A stretch of 64,000 nucleotides of DNA from Cochliopodium minus (taxonomy: Eukaryota > Discosea > Himatismenida > Cochliopodiidae): NCBI GenBank assembly GCA_024220525.1, contig JAMYWO010000010.1, forward strand, positions 152,551 to 216,550, in the 5' to 3' direction. Positions 1 to 10,329 of the stretch are shown piece by piece. The first letter of the stretch is position 1; every line of letters begins with the position of its first letter. A model generated the notes under the pieces. It saw only the letters and a list, made by a program, of their open reading frames with translations. It was not told where the DNA came from and did no database searches. A program made the translations under genes and the position numbers.

Positions 1-145
1 TTCCTTTTTCTTTTTTATCTTTATACTTTAGCATCCTGTGTAGATATGTAGAGGAATAAACCACTGCATAAGTGTTTTTATTTATTAATTTATTAATTTT
101 TTTATTTTTTTATTTATTTATTTATTTATTTATTTTTTTTATTAG

Positions 146-1288
146 CTTGTGAGTCCATGAACATTCAAGTGAGAGTACTGCCTTACGATCCATTCCCAGA
201 AGAGGAGAAACAGAAGAAACACACAGGCAGCAATGTAGTCTACGATCTCAACCCCTTCAACTTCTACTTCAACATCAACAATGGTAAAGGTCCACAAACC
301 GATATTGGAAGATGGTAATTTTAAAAATAAAATTCAAAATTTAATTATTTTAATTTCAAATTAATTTTTTTTTAAATTTTTTTAATAATCTTACTCAATT
401 TAATTTTTTATTAAAAAATTTCCTTGTCAAGGCTTTTGTCAATGCATGGCAATATAAAACATAAAGAAGATATAGTTCTTTCAAGAGAAGACTATCTGAG
501 GTACGAAAGCAGAAGGAGTGCATTACAGGGAATCGTCCAAAATTTGCTCATCACCAAGAAGATTCTCTTCGTTGGTTTCAGTAAAAAAAAAAACAAAAAA
601 TTTAATAAAGTTAAAAATTATTTAAAATTTTTGAATTTAAAAAGGTTTGACAGATGACGTAAATAAAAACTTCAAAAAAATTATTGTAAATTTACCCATT
701 TTCCAAAGAATTTTCACAAAATTGTAGATACGGGTAAAAGGAATTTTGAAAATTATTTTTTTTTTGAACCAAAGTTATATTTTCATTGTTTATTCCTAAT
801 TTTTTTTTCATTAATTTTTTTTAGTACGCCTGGCAACATCGAACAAACACTTTGGAGTTTCACTTCTACTTTTTGAAAACGACGTGATGAGTGAACTGTG
901 GGAGAATGAAATCGACATTGTTTCCTTTAAAAACCTGAGCGACAAATCACCTGTTGGTAGCGACTTCTCCGAGGCCGCCCGCACCCAAGAGATATTCTTA
1001 GATTACCTCTCTTATTGTTCCACTTCGACTACTCCGCATTTGTTAGAAGATAGATTCCAACAGATTTTGACTGAGGACGAATTAAAATTCAAAGACTTTA
1101 TGCTCAAAATTCTTTTGGATACGGATCAATCTCTTTATGACAGTGAGCCTTTCCAAAGGTTTTTGCAGGGTGTGAAGAATCAGTTCAACTTGAAGGATAT
1201 CAACTTGAATACTCTTAGAAGAAAGTCTGAGAACATCAAGAAAAAAAATATCAACAACCACATTAATAACAATAACAACAACAATTAA
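146..1288 (+). CDS. SIR2-like (SIR2_2 type) protein, 5' end outside window
   Basis: Five exons can be joined in phase: 146-314, 432-580, 645-658, 709-733 and 825-1288. The product contains the signature block LLSMHGNIKHKEDIVL, then REDYLRYES, then FVGFSLTDDNFHKIVDTV, which is the pattern of SIR2-like domains of the SIR2_2 group found in bacterial and eukaryotic proteins. This family binds NAD; whether this copy hydrolyses NAD or deacylates protein cannot be told. The Rossmann-fold start (GAGxS region) would lie upstream of position 146 and is not in the window; no in-frame start codon was found there. The tail ends in a short Asn-rich run. Two internal exons are only 14 and 25 nt, yet both are needed to make the family motif continuous. 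The stop lies 22 bp from the stop of the convergent neighbour. Confidence 0.8.
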
Positions 1289-1310
1289 ATCAAATTAAAA
1301 CTTTATTCAA

Positions 1311-1754
1311 TCAAAAATGTGTTCTGTGAACTATCACTCTTTTGGTTGCGTAATTTAGTTTCTTTCCCATTTTAGGTATTCTTTTTGTTTTGTTCTCCTT
1401 CCAATTTCTTTGTGATTGATGGAGATGTTTTTTCTTCAAATGTTTTTTCTTGGAAATAATTTTTTTGGTTGAATTTATGTCTTTGGGTTCTTTTGAAAAT
1501 CTCAACCAACAAAATCCTACTATCAAAAACGATAGAAAGGACAAATACATTTCATTTTGTAGGACAAAATTGTTATTAAAATGATTTTGAAGATAGATCT
1601 TTAAAAAATAAAAAGTTTGGCGAAAATGTGAAACAATGTTTACTTTGCTTTCTCTATTTATCAAATAGTTAACTTGAAACTCTGAAGTATTATCGTTTCG
1701 TCTTTCATTACAAAACTCAACGAATTCGCTTGAAATTGAAATTAAATCATCCAT
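1311..1754 (-). CDS. Small single-exon protein with one membrane segment
   Basis: This is a 147-residue open frame starting with ATG and ending with TGA, without introns. Residues about 68-86 form one hydrophobic stretch (YLSFLSFLIVGFCWLRF) followed by a very basic Lys/His-rich tail. The N-terminal half is mixed charged and polar. This is compatible with a single-pass endoplasmic-reticulum or other endomembrane protein with a basic cytosolic tail. I do not recognise a family. It is convergent with the SIR2-like gene and its start is about 180 bp from the start of the divergent SAM/nitroreductase gene, so the two probably share a promoter region. Codon usage is similar to that of neighbouring genes, which supports a real gene. 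Confidence 0.55.
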   Translation of the reverse strand: MDDLISISSEFVEFCNERRNDNTSEFQVNYLINRESKVNIVSHFRQTFYFLKIYLQNHFNNNFVLQNEMYLSFLSFLIVGFCWLRFSKEPKDINSTKKIISKKKHLKKKHLHQSQRNWKENKTKRIPKMGKKLNYATKRVIVHRTHF

Positions 1755-1936
1755 CTATAGTCAAGTTTTTTTTTAATATATTTAATATACTTTTTTTTGT
1801 TTTTTTTTTTTTGAGCAAAAATGAAAATGAAAATTTAAAAATTACTATCAAAAAGGGAGATGATTGTTTGTTTAAAATTTTTTCATTTTTTCTTTTTTAT
1901 TTCAAAGATATTTCCTAATTAGAAAAAAAAAAAAAT

Positions 1937-4900
1937 ATGGATAAAGAGAAACTCAAAAAAATCAAATTTGAAAACATTGAATGTAAGTGCGATATCAAAG
2001 AGAATCAATCAAAAAGAATAATTTATTTTTCACAAAGATTTAGAAACATGGGATAGGGAGTAAAAAAAAATATCTTCAATAAAATTAATTGCCCCTCTGT
2101 ACAAGAGTAAAGATCTATTGTATGATTATTTTTTTTTAAAGGGATATATCCAATTGGCTCACAAAAAATGAAATGGGAGAATGGATGGAGATATTCAAAA
2201 GATATGGGGTTGATGGAGATTCGATCATATCGATAGAATTCGAGAATTGGAAGGAGATGGAGGAGCTAAACAAAGAAAAGATTAAAGAGAAGCTATTCGA
2301 ACTTTATATACGATATTATAGTTTCATCAAACAAAAAATCCCAAAGTATATCGTATGCGAAAAAACATATATACTGAAGGGAGTATGGAAAGAACATAAG
2401 GCAAAAAAAAATTTATCAAATATTTTATTTTATTTATAAAAAAAAAAAAAAAAATAAATAAAAAATAGGAAAAAAAAATTTTAAACAACAAAATCAAAAT
2501 CTTTTTAATTCATTGATTTTGTTTATGTTTTAAATTAACAAAGATTCCCAAAGAAAAAGAGAAAGCTCTTCTTTATTTCCACGAATCATCTAAATTGTTC
2601 AAAGACTTAAAGTTGGGAGCGAGATCACTAGATATGGAATGGGAGTAAAAAAAAAATCATTTCTAAAATAATTTAATCTGAAAAAAAAAAATGATAATGA
2701 TAGATCCCAACCAAGGAGGTACTCATTAAACTATTTAAAAAAAAAAACTTTTTTAAATTTAATTTTTTACAGCATGAGAAGGTATGAACACTCTATCATG
2801 TATGACTTGGTTATTCCTGACGAAAAAAAAATATTCAATGAAACTTTGGATTGGAGAAATCTCTTTGGAAAATTTCCAGAAAAAAGTTTCCCTTTGGACA
2901 AAACCTCCATATCCGAATTTTTATTTTATTCAGCATCCTTGACGTAAAAAAAAATAAATTTTTTAAAAATAAATGTTAAAAAAAAAATTAAATTTTTATT
3001 CCCAGAACTTCTTTTTATTTGTTTAATATCTCATTTTTAGTACTGAAATTTTTTTAGTAAAAATGATCTTTAAAAGATCAATATAAATTGTTTGGATAAT
3101 GTTAAGAAAAAATTTTTTGCTTCATTTTTTATTTTTTTTTTCAAGGAAACATTTTTTTTAAAAAAACTTCATTTAAACAAAAAGTGGGACCACTTCAAGA
3201 GCACTTCTTTATACACGTGGAGGTTATTGCAAAAGAATCAACGCTTCTTCAGGAGGCCTCCACCCCTGCGAGGTGTATCTCATATTGCCGCCCAAGACAC
3301 TCGAAGAAGAAGGGGAACCTTGCATCTTCCACTATTTTCCTAGATACCATTCCCTAGAAAAGAGAGCTTCTATTAAATCAAACTTATGGGAACAATTAAT
3401 AAAAGGTTGTCCTCAAAATAGTTTTTTTGTTTCAATCACAACAAGTAATTTTTTTTTTTAATTTTTTTTTTTTTCAAAATCCAATCTTTTTTATTTCCAA
3501 AATTTCAATTTTTCTTTGTAATTTTTAGTTGATTGGAGACAAATCTGGAAATATGGAGAAAGAGGATTTAGATATAATCATCTTGATGTAAACTCTTTAG
3601 TGTGTTAATTTATTTTTAAAAGAATTTCTTTTTTCAAATTTTTTAATTTTTTTTAATTTTTAATTTTTTTAATTTTTAAATTTTTTAAAAAAAAAATTTA
3701 TCAAGCAAAAAATTATTGTAAATTTTTACTTTAGACAGGGCACATGCTAGCATCCATTAAATTGGGACTTAGATTGTTGGGATGGAGTTGCAGCATCGTC
3801 GAGATTTCTCCAGAGAAACACAACTCATTGTTGGGACTAAACAGCCACCAGACCAACGAACTAGAAAAAGAAAATTCACAGATTCTCTTGTTGGTTGTCC
3901 CTTCTGTAGTTGAAAACGAAATAAATTTTGATAACTTCAAAATTGTGTTTTCCAATTTGAAAGATAACATAACTTATTATGGAGTGGGTATTCTTTTCTT
4001 TAAAAAAAAATTTTATTTTTCATCTTTTTTTTAAAAAATAATTATTAATTCAAAAAGAAAATAAACAAAGTGAATTTCACGTTGAATGGGGCTTACTAAA
4101 AAATACCGAAAAAATCTTGTACAAATTAATAAACGACAAGGCAGATTTTCTCTCTCAAAAACTCTTCACTGTAACACCCAATCCCACCGAAAAATCTCTA
4201 ATCAACGTGCTTGACTTTAATAATAAGTTGGATCACTATCAGATAAAAACTCTCATCAGAAATAGGAGATCAGTTACCACCTACGAAAAGAAGAAAATGG
4301 ATAGATATGATTTTTTGGCTCTTTTCTCCATCTTCTACGAAATGTACAAAGTAAAACGATTATAATTTTTTTTTAATTTTTTTTATTTTTTTATTTTCGA
4401 ATCTAAATCAAAGAAACCCAACAATTTTCCCCTTGACGGAACGAATTGGGACCCCTGTGTCTTATTCTTTTGTATTTACTTGGTAAAAGTTCGGGACATG
4501 GAAAGAGGCTTCTATATCTTCATTCTGGACAATTCTCTCACAGAAACACTCAGAGAATTTTACACGAAAAAAACAGGTCTCTTTCAGAAAGCAAGCGAAC
4601 ATCTGCCGTTGTATCTCGTGCGTAAGCCAGAGACCAAGTTTGAAATATTTCTTTTGTCCGCAAAGGCTAATTGTGGACAACACAAGTACGCTTGTTTTAC
4701 TCTTGGAATGGTTTCAAAATTGAATGTTGGTAAAAAAAAAAAAACTCGAGAAAATATTTATTTGTAAACAATTTTTCAATAGAAATCCTCAAAAAAAGAA
4801 GCGTGAATTTCTATAAACAATTACACTGGGAGTGTGGCTTGATAGGACAATTTTTGTACTTACAAGCAGAAAGTAGGAAGATGGGAGGATGTGGGATGGG

Positions 4901-5045
4901 TTGCTACATCGATGAAAACATCGTGAGAGATTTTGCTCTGAGCGGGACAGATTACAAGTCGTTCTATCAGTTCAGTGTTGGTTTTCCTTGCGAATTTGTT
5001 TATTTTGCTTACGATTATTCAAAAGATATCTTTTCTACTGATTAA
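1937..5045 (+). CDS. SAM domain fused to SagB-type double nitroreductase
   Basis: This multi-exon gene starts at ATG 1937 (MDKEKLKKIKFENIE) and ends with TAA at 5043-5045. The first about 70 residues form a sterile alpha motif: WDREDISNWL, then FKRYGVDGDSIISIEF and a closing helix. After a linker with YFHESSKLF and LDMEW comes an FMN-type nitroreductase fold: RINASSGGLHPCEVYLIL, then FHYFPRYHSLEKR, WKYGERGFRYNHLDV and GHMLASIKLGLRLLGW. A second half follows: LIRNRRSVTTYEKKK, FPLDGTNWDP and, near the end, WECGLIGQFLYLQAES with GCGMGCYID. This order matches SagB/ThcOx-like proteins of about 500 residues that contain two nitroreductase halves. The reaction is probably an FMN-dependent oxidation, substrate unknown. 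Exon phases were verified for 1937-1982, 2038-2059, 2142 onward, 2544-2644, a 15-nt exon 2704-2718 and 2773-2943. The splice around 3050-3190 is unresolved. Confidence 0.8.
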
Positions 5046-5072
5046 AAAATAATGTATAGAAAGAAATTAAAT

Positions 5073-5274
5073 GAGGTACATGAAAACAAAAATATCCTTC
5101 CAAAATTGTATAAATTTTTGGTTGCAAATAAAAGAATTAAATTGTATCCACTATTATTTTTATGTGTATTTTTTATCGTGATACTATTTCGGAATACAAT
5201 TTTATTTTTTTGCGTTGAAAACAAACTAAATTGTATCACGATAAAAAAAAAAAAAAAGTTTTTATTTCAATAAA
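5073..5274 (+). repeat. Left arm of an inverted-repeat pair
   Basis: The arm begins GAGGTACATGAAAACAAAA and ends GTTTTTATTTCAATAAAT. Its reverse complement is present at 6540-6739. Outer 19 bases and the inner about 130 bases are nearly identical between arms; a stretch of about 50 bases behind the outer end has diverged. The arm starts just after the stop codon of the nitroreductase gene. It contains a 74-bp palindromic unit. No protein function is claimed for the open frame that reads through it. Confidence 0.75.
5172..5245 (+). mobile_element. 74-bp MITE-like palindromic unit, copy A
   Basis: The unit begins TTTATCGTGATAC and ends AAATTGTATCACGATAAA, so its ends are inverted repeats of one another with one mismatch. 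The middle is a unique AT-rich loop with a single GCGTTG core. It sits inside the left arm of the larger inverted repeat. Too short to code; MITE-like is an inference from structure alone. Confidence 0.6.
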
Positions 5275-5290
5275 TTTAATTATTTTAAAT

Positions 5291-5683
5291 TTAAAACTCT
5301 ATTGAGCTATCATGTAGGATCGCATCTTCCTGCTCAAAAAACTTTTTTTTTATTCTCTTAATTTTTCTTCTTAGTCTTGACTTTTTTTGCAACAGTGTTT
5401 CTGTTTCCTTTTTCTTTTTTGAAATTGAATTTGGGGTAATTATGACTATAGGATCTTCAGATTCCTCATTATCATACTTCATGAACGCTTTTTGAAGCTC
5501 CAAAATTTTTTTGTTGGTTCTGTTCTTTAAATCATCCATTTGATCTTTTTTTGATACATGCACCAAACAGAAAGGGTAAATGTGCTGAACTTCATTAAGT
5601 GCGGAAATAGTTTTGTCTAAATTTATTTTGTGTTGGAAAAACAAACGAAGAACTGCAAGTAGGGTACTGGGATCCCAAGACAT
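5291..5683 (-). CDS. Hypothetical basic protein inside the inverted-repeat locus
   Basis: A 130-residue intronless frame from ATG (MSWDPSTLLAVLRLFFQH) to TAG. The first 50 residues look like an ordinary folded segment; the last 50 are Lys/Arg-rich with KKSRLRRKIKRIKKK, then an acidic end. I do not recognise the family. It lies between the inverted-repeat arms and points toward the left arm. It may be cargo of the element or a host gene caught between the repeats. Nucleic-acid binding is possible from the basic tract, but that is only inference. Confidence 0.4.
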   Translation of the reverse strand: MSWDPSTLLAVLRLFFQHKINLDKTISALNEVQHIYPFCLVHVSKKDQMDDLKNRTNKKILELQKAFMKYDNEESEDPIVIITPNSISKKKKETETLLQKKSRLRRKIKRIKKKFFEQEDAILHDSSIEF

Positions 5684-5815
5684 ATTTTTTTTATCTTTTC
5701 GAAATTATTTAAAAAATGTTAAAAATATATGTTAAATTTAATTAGAATTCATTATAAAATTTTATACTTTTGAGTTGAATTAATAAGTATTTAAAAATTT
5801 TTTACTTTCTAACAC

Positions 5816-6096
5816 TTATCCATAATCATTATAATTCTTGTATTGTTTTGCATTTTTATCATTCAATGAATCCTTTATTTCTTTATATTTATCACCAATC
5901 TTAATGTCATCATCAAATTCATCAGAATTAGAGAGAACAGCCCTGGTTTTATTCCTCGTATTATCTTGAGTATTTAATAAATTATTAACAAATTAATCAA
6001 TTTGAACTTCATGATTTAGTGATATTTCTTCATCAAAAAAATTTTTCTTTTTGTACGATACTCGGTTGTTCTTTTTGTTTTTCTTTTGCGAGGCAT
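5816..6096 (-). pseudogene. Interrupted small ORF with basic N-terminus
   Basis: An ATG at 6096 reads a basic start (MPRKRKTKRTTEYRTKRK). An Asp/Asn/Lys-rich reading continues to about 5816 but not in a single open frame, and no splice pair explains it. The family is not recognised. It lies upstream of the 130-residue ORF and in the same direction, inside the inverted-repeat locus. It is either a decayed gene or a misread stretch. Confidence 0.25.
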
Positions 6097-6288
6097 TTTT
6101 TTTTATTATAGATTCAAATTTTTTTGTCTTTTCAAAAAAAAAAAAAAAAAAAATCAATGGTTATCACTTTTGAAGTAGAAGTTCAAGGAGAAAGAGATTA
6201 AAATGTTTTGCTACTGCCATGATGCATTCTCATGAAAAAATTGTTAAAATAATTTAAAATTAGATTAAGTTAAAACTCTTGCAGACAG

Positions 6289-6553
6289 AGGAATAAGAAA
6301 TTATACAACTAGAACTCCAATTGATCCTCCAGACTCTTTGAGAGAAATTAGATACAATAATGATCTTTACTCCTACAGATCTATTGCAGAGAACACTTAT
6401 GCACAAGTAGAAAATTGGAAAGTAGCATTTATCCAAGACTTAGAATTACAAACTTTGTCTTTGGCAAAGAAAGTTAAGAAATCTCCTCTTAGAAATTGGA
6501 TATTTACACCCCAAAAACCAACCAAATTAAAAAATTTAGATTTATTGAAATAA
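6289..6553 (+). CDS. Small ORF, possible last exon, in the inverted-repeat locus
   Basis: After a possible splice acceptor (CTCTTGCAG at about 6280-6288) an open frame of about 88 codons runs to TAA at 6551-6553. It reads TTRTPIDPPDSLREIRYN, then ENTYAQVENWKVAFIQD and a basic end. No upstream exon with a matching phase and a start codon could be fixed; the region 6160-6288 contains only very short frames. The stop lies inside the right inverted-repeat arm. No family is recognised. It points away from the minus-strand ORF, so the two outward-facing frames mirror the symmetry of the repeats. Confidence 0.3.
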
Positions 6554-6739
6554 AAACTTTGTTTTTTTTTTTTTATCGTGATACAATTTAGTTTGTTTTC
6601 AACGCAAAAAAATAAAATTGTATTCCGAAATTGTATCACGATAAAAAATACACATAAAAATAATAGTGGATACAATTTAGATTTAAAGAATTGAAATTGT
6701 ATCAAAAATCGATTATACCATTTTGTTTTCATGTACCTC
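6540..6739 (-). repeat. Right arm of the inverted-repeat pair
   Basis: This is the reverse-complement partner of 5073-5274. It overlaps the stop codon of the small plus-strand ORF before it and ends with CATGTACCTC. The two arms enclose about 1.27 kb. Immediate flanks are AT-rich, so a target-site duplication cannot be recognised with confidence. The arrangement fits a non-autonomous DNA transposon with long terminal inverted repeats, or a local inverted duplication of a gene 3' end. Confidence 0.75.
6572..6645 (-). mobile_element. 74-bp MITE-like palindromic unit, copy B
   Basis: Same 74-bp unit as at 5172-5245 in opposite orientation. Here the two terminal 18-mers (TTTATCGTGATACAATTT and its reverse complement) match perfectly. 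Copy A differs by one base in the terminal repeat. Confidence 0.6.
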
Positions 6740-6782
6740 AATAAATAGGATTTTTAATCAAATAAAATTATGAAAAAAAGTT

Positions 6783-9700
6783 TCAAAAAATACTCTTGGA
6801 TTTGTTTTGAGAATCATCACTGTGATCCAAACCCAACATTTCAGGAGTGAAAAGTTTCATGCTCTTCTTGATCAAATTGATGTAAGTGTTGGAGAGATCG
6901 CACATAGACTTGGAACGAACAAAAAACTTGATCCATCTCTGAGTAGATAAGTTGTCGCTAGACTTATAAAATCTGTGAATATTCTTTACAACATTTTTCT
7001 TGGTAGCAGTGATTTGTAAATAAAAATAATGAGGTTCTTCTTCTTTGTTGAGTTCACAAACACAATTATCGAGAGGGTAAGATTGATAGATGTTCGAAGA
7101 AGAGTTTTTCATTTCGTAGAAACAGTTGTTCTCAATGACGCACCACCTCTTCTTCCAGTTGCGGAAGGTGGAGTTTTTGTCGCGGCAGTAGAGCCAGCCC
7201 TTCTTGATGGCGCCAGGGAATTTCTCGTCTTTCAAGTGCTTGATCTCGTCATCTCTAATGTTCTCATAGATTTCTTCCAACAGTTTGTGATCAAAGTCAG
7301 ACCCATCATTCTTTCCTTTTTTGAGATAAATGAAATAAAGAAAATTTAAATTTTATTGGACTAAATATGAATGAATCAAATAAAAATAAAATTAAATTTG
7401 ACGTTAAATCTCCAATTTTTTATCGTGTTAAGATTGTCGGGATATAAAAAAAATTCTCTTTATGGCTTACCTTGATTATTTTCTAACCAATCCTTTAAGG
7501 TAAACTCGGGCATCATCTTCTTCTTGTCTTTCTTGAGATGAATCATGGGATTGAGAATGAGAATGGAGTTGGTCAGCCCGAAAACAGCCTCGGGAGATTT
7601 GAGTCCACTCAAAGGGTTCTCCTTAAAATAAAGCACAGAAAGAGACTTCAAAATCCTTCCGATTCTCTGCCCCTCCATCGGCAAGTTTTCAAAGAGATAG
7701 ATGGTTCTTCTGAGAGCAATATCCAAGTCCAAATCGGCATAACTGATCTGATTCGCCAAGAAGTTATCGATCATAGAAGCATTCTCTTGGCTGGTTATGT
7801 AATCGACGAATTGCTCGTTGTCTATGGTGAGCCTGTTTGAAATGATCACGTTGACAATATCATCGTTTGTTTGCTCGATCTCTCCACGTTCAATGAGAAT
7901 GTCGATGGAATCTTGCAGCTTGTTCTCTTCGAAGAGCTTGCTGTAGATTTTGCCGCCCTTCTTGTTGTTTCTCTTGACTTCTACGTCAGAGGCCAGTGGA
8001 TCTTTTCTCTCGAGGGAGTTCTCGCTTTCCAGTTTTTCTTCTGTCGAGTCGTTGAGAAATATAAGTGGTTTTTCTTTTTCTTCTGCTTCCACTTTTTTTA
8101 AAAAAAGTTTTTTATATAAAAAAAAGTTTTAAATTTGAAAAAAAAAAGAAATCCAAAAATTTTCAATAAATTTGGATCTTAATAATATCTAAAAATTTAT
8201 CCAAATGAGGTGCATATCAAAAATCTCACAAAAAAATTTTTTAAATTAACTTACCCTGATTGTTATTCTTTATTTGATCATCAGTATCCTTCTTCTGTTG
8301 GTTCCTACCTTCCTCTCTGATCATCTCGATCTCCTCGTCAAAAGAAACGGAAGCTTTCTTGGAATGGCCCTTCTTGATGGGAGCCAACAGATGACTCTCC
8401 ATTTTCCTGTTGACATCGACAGACTTGATAGGTCTCAATTTACCGGAACTTTCGCGCTTGTTCTTCTTGCGATCATTTTTGAAATCAGGATAGCTCGTGA
8501 CAAACTTTATGATCTCCGAATCATTGCTCTCGTCCAAAGATGGTATATCAGTGTGTCTCCTCTGGCTCTGGAATTTCATTTTTCGATTCCTGGCTTTTCT
8601 TTCCTTCTCGTCCGATAAATGAATTTCCTCGTTTTGTTGTGGTTTGCTCTTGAAGTAGAAATAAAATTAAAAAATCAGATCAAAGTTTGTAAGGATATCT
8701 TTAAAGAAAATATGATATCAATCCAAAGAAGTGGTAAACAAAAATTTTGGAAAATCATACATTTGAATTAAAGTTGATTATGTATGAATTTAAAATTTTT
8801 TTGTGACAATTTAATCTTTAACATAATAATTTGAATAAGATACTATATATTTGATCAATGGATCCAAATTATCATTTGTATATTTTGATTAATATTGATC
8901 CTTTAGCGATCATTTTTGCAAACAAATCTTCATTCTTGAATTGATAATAACAGATTCAAACTTTTATGAAAATTAATTAATCAAAGAAAATATTTAAACT
9001 TTCAATCAAGGATAATGATTGATTGATCAAAATAAATGACTCAATTCAAAAATTTTTTGTGGAGATATTATATATATGAAATGGAAATCTTACAAACATC
9101 TCGTGGTTGATGACAGATGGAGATTCTTTACGAGCATAAGAGCTCTTGTACTTCATGGTCTTGTTCCCAGTTTTGTGCTTGATGGAATCCCTCTTCTTCA
9201 TCTCGCCAGTAGAACTCTTGGCAGAGATCCTCTTTGCTTTGACGCTCATCCTTTTGGAAGAACCATTCTTGACATGATTCTCCTTATGTCCATTAGACGC
9301 AGTCTGATGAGATTTTCTGAGTGGATTGGATGATTGATCACGATCACGTGGAGATGAGAACTTATGGGGAGAAGAATCTCCTTGGATATGATTTTTGGGA
9401 CTATGAATCATTGGGGAATGATTATCGCTGTTTCTGGGAGAGGGAGTATTATTAATCAGATTTCTTGGTGAGTTGTTTCCATTGTGATGATTCCTTGGTG
9501 ATTCTCTATTTGAATTATCGGAGAAATCTCTCGATGATTTTGTTCTCAGTTTTTCATTTCTTGGAGAATTACTAATATTAGATTGTTTTGATAATTTCAA
9601 ATTGAGTGGCGAATTATTATCTCTTGGACTATGATCATTATGGTAATTTCTTGGCGAGTTGTTTCCACTGTGATGATTTCTTGGTGATTCTCTATTTGAA

Positions 9701-10329
9701 TTATCGGAGAAATCTCTCGATGATTTTGTTCTCAGTTTTTCACTTCCTGGGGTAGCATTTTCACTTGAAGCCCTGAGCATCAGAGAATTGATCATGTTAT
9801 TGTGCGGTTTTCTTGGCAATTTCGAGCCATTCATAGGTGAATTATCCAGAGATCTATAAGCGTGAACTCTCTCTCCTATTAATGGTGTATTATGCTGAGA
9901 TGATAATACATCTCTTCTCAAATTATTCTCCAATTTGGGTTTTTTGGAATTATATCCAGAATAAACATTCTTCTTGGCATCTTCCAAATCAAATTCATCA
10001 CTAGTTTCAAAGTCATAAATCCTCATATCTCTTATATCCACTTTATTGGTTTGTTTTCTTGGGAATTTTAAAGACTTCGATCTTATTTTTCTGTTGTTTT
10101 CATTCTTAGTTGATACATTTTCTATATCCAAATTTAAAAATTTAGTCGTTAGGATTGCCAATTAAAGGATTATATAAATTTATAATTTTATATTTTTTTT
10201 TTGCTAGGTTCCATATTTAAATATAATACCCTCTTCATCTTGATCAATCAATTCATGAAATATTTTTGTCAGTTTATTAATATTCTGCAGTATTTCTCTC
10301 TTCTTTATGGCTATTTCTTTTGAAGTCAT
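6783..10329 (-). CDS. ARF guanine-nucleotide exchange factor, Sec7-PH (cytohesin-like)
   Basis: Exons read from the minus strand: 10329-about 10229, about 10123-9094, 8648-8255, 8091-7471 and 7315-6783; all junction phases agree. The product is about 890 residues. The first about 500 are low complexity, with Ser/Pro/Asn repeats including a 32-residue unit (EKLRTKSSRDFSD...) present twice. A Sec7 domain follows (about residues 535-720): ALRRTIYLFENLPMEGQRIG carries the catalytic glutamate, then NPLSGLKSPEAVFGLTNSIL and KDWLENNQGKNDGSD. A PH domain closes the protein (KKGWLYCRDKN, WKKRWCVIENN). By family it loads GTP onto ARF GTPases at membranes, with the PH domain binding phosphoinositides. 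The 445-nt third intron is long for this window, but the phase fit supports one gene. Confidence 0.85.

Noticed and set aside
5052-5273. 73-codon frame starting MYRKKLNEV in the left repeat arm, and its twin in the right arm
   Set aside because: Both frames simply read through the inverted repeat and its palindrome; no coding bias beyond the repeat identity.
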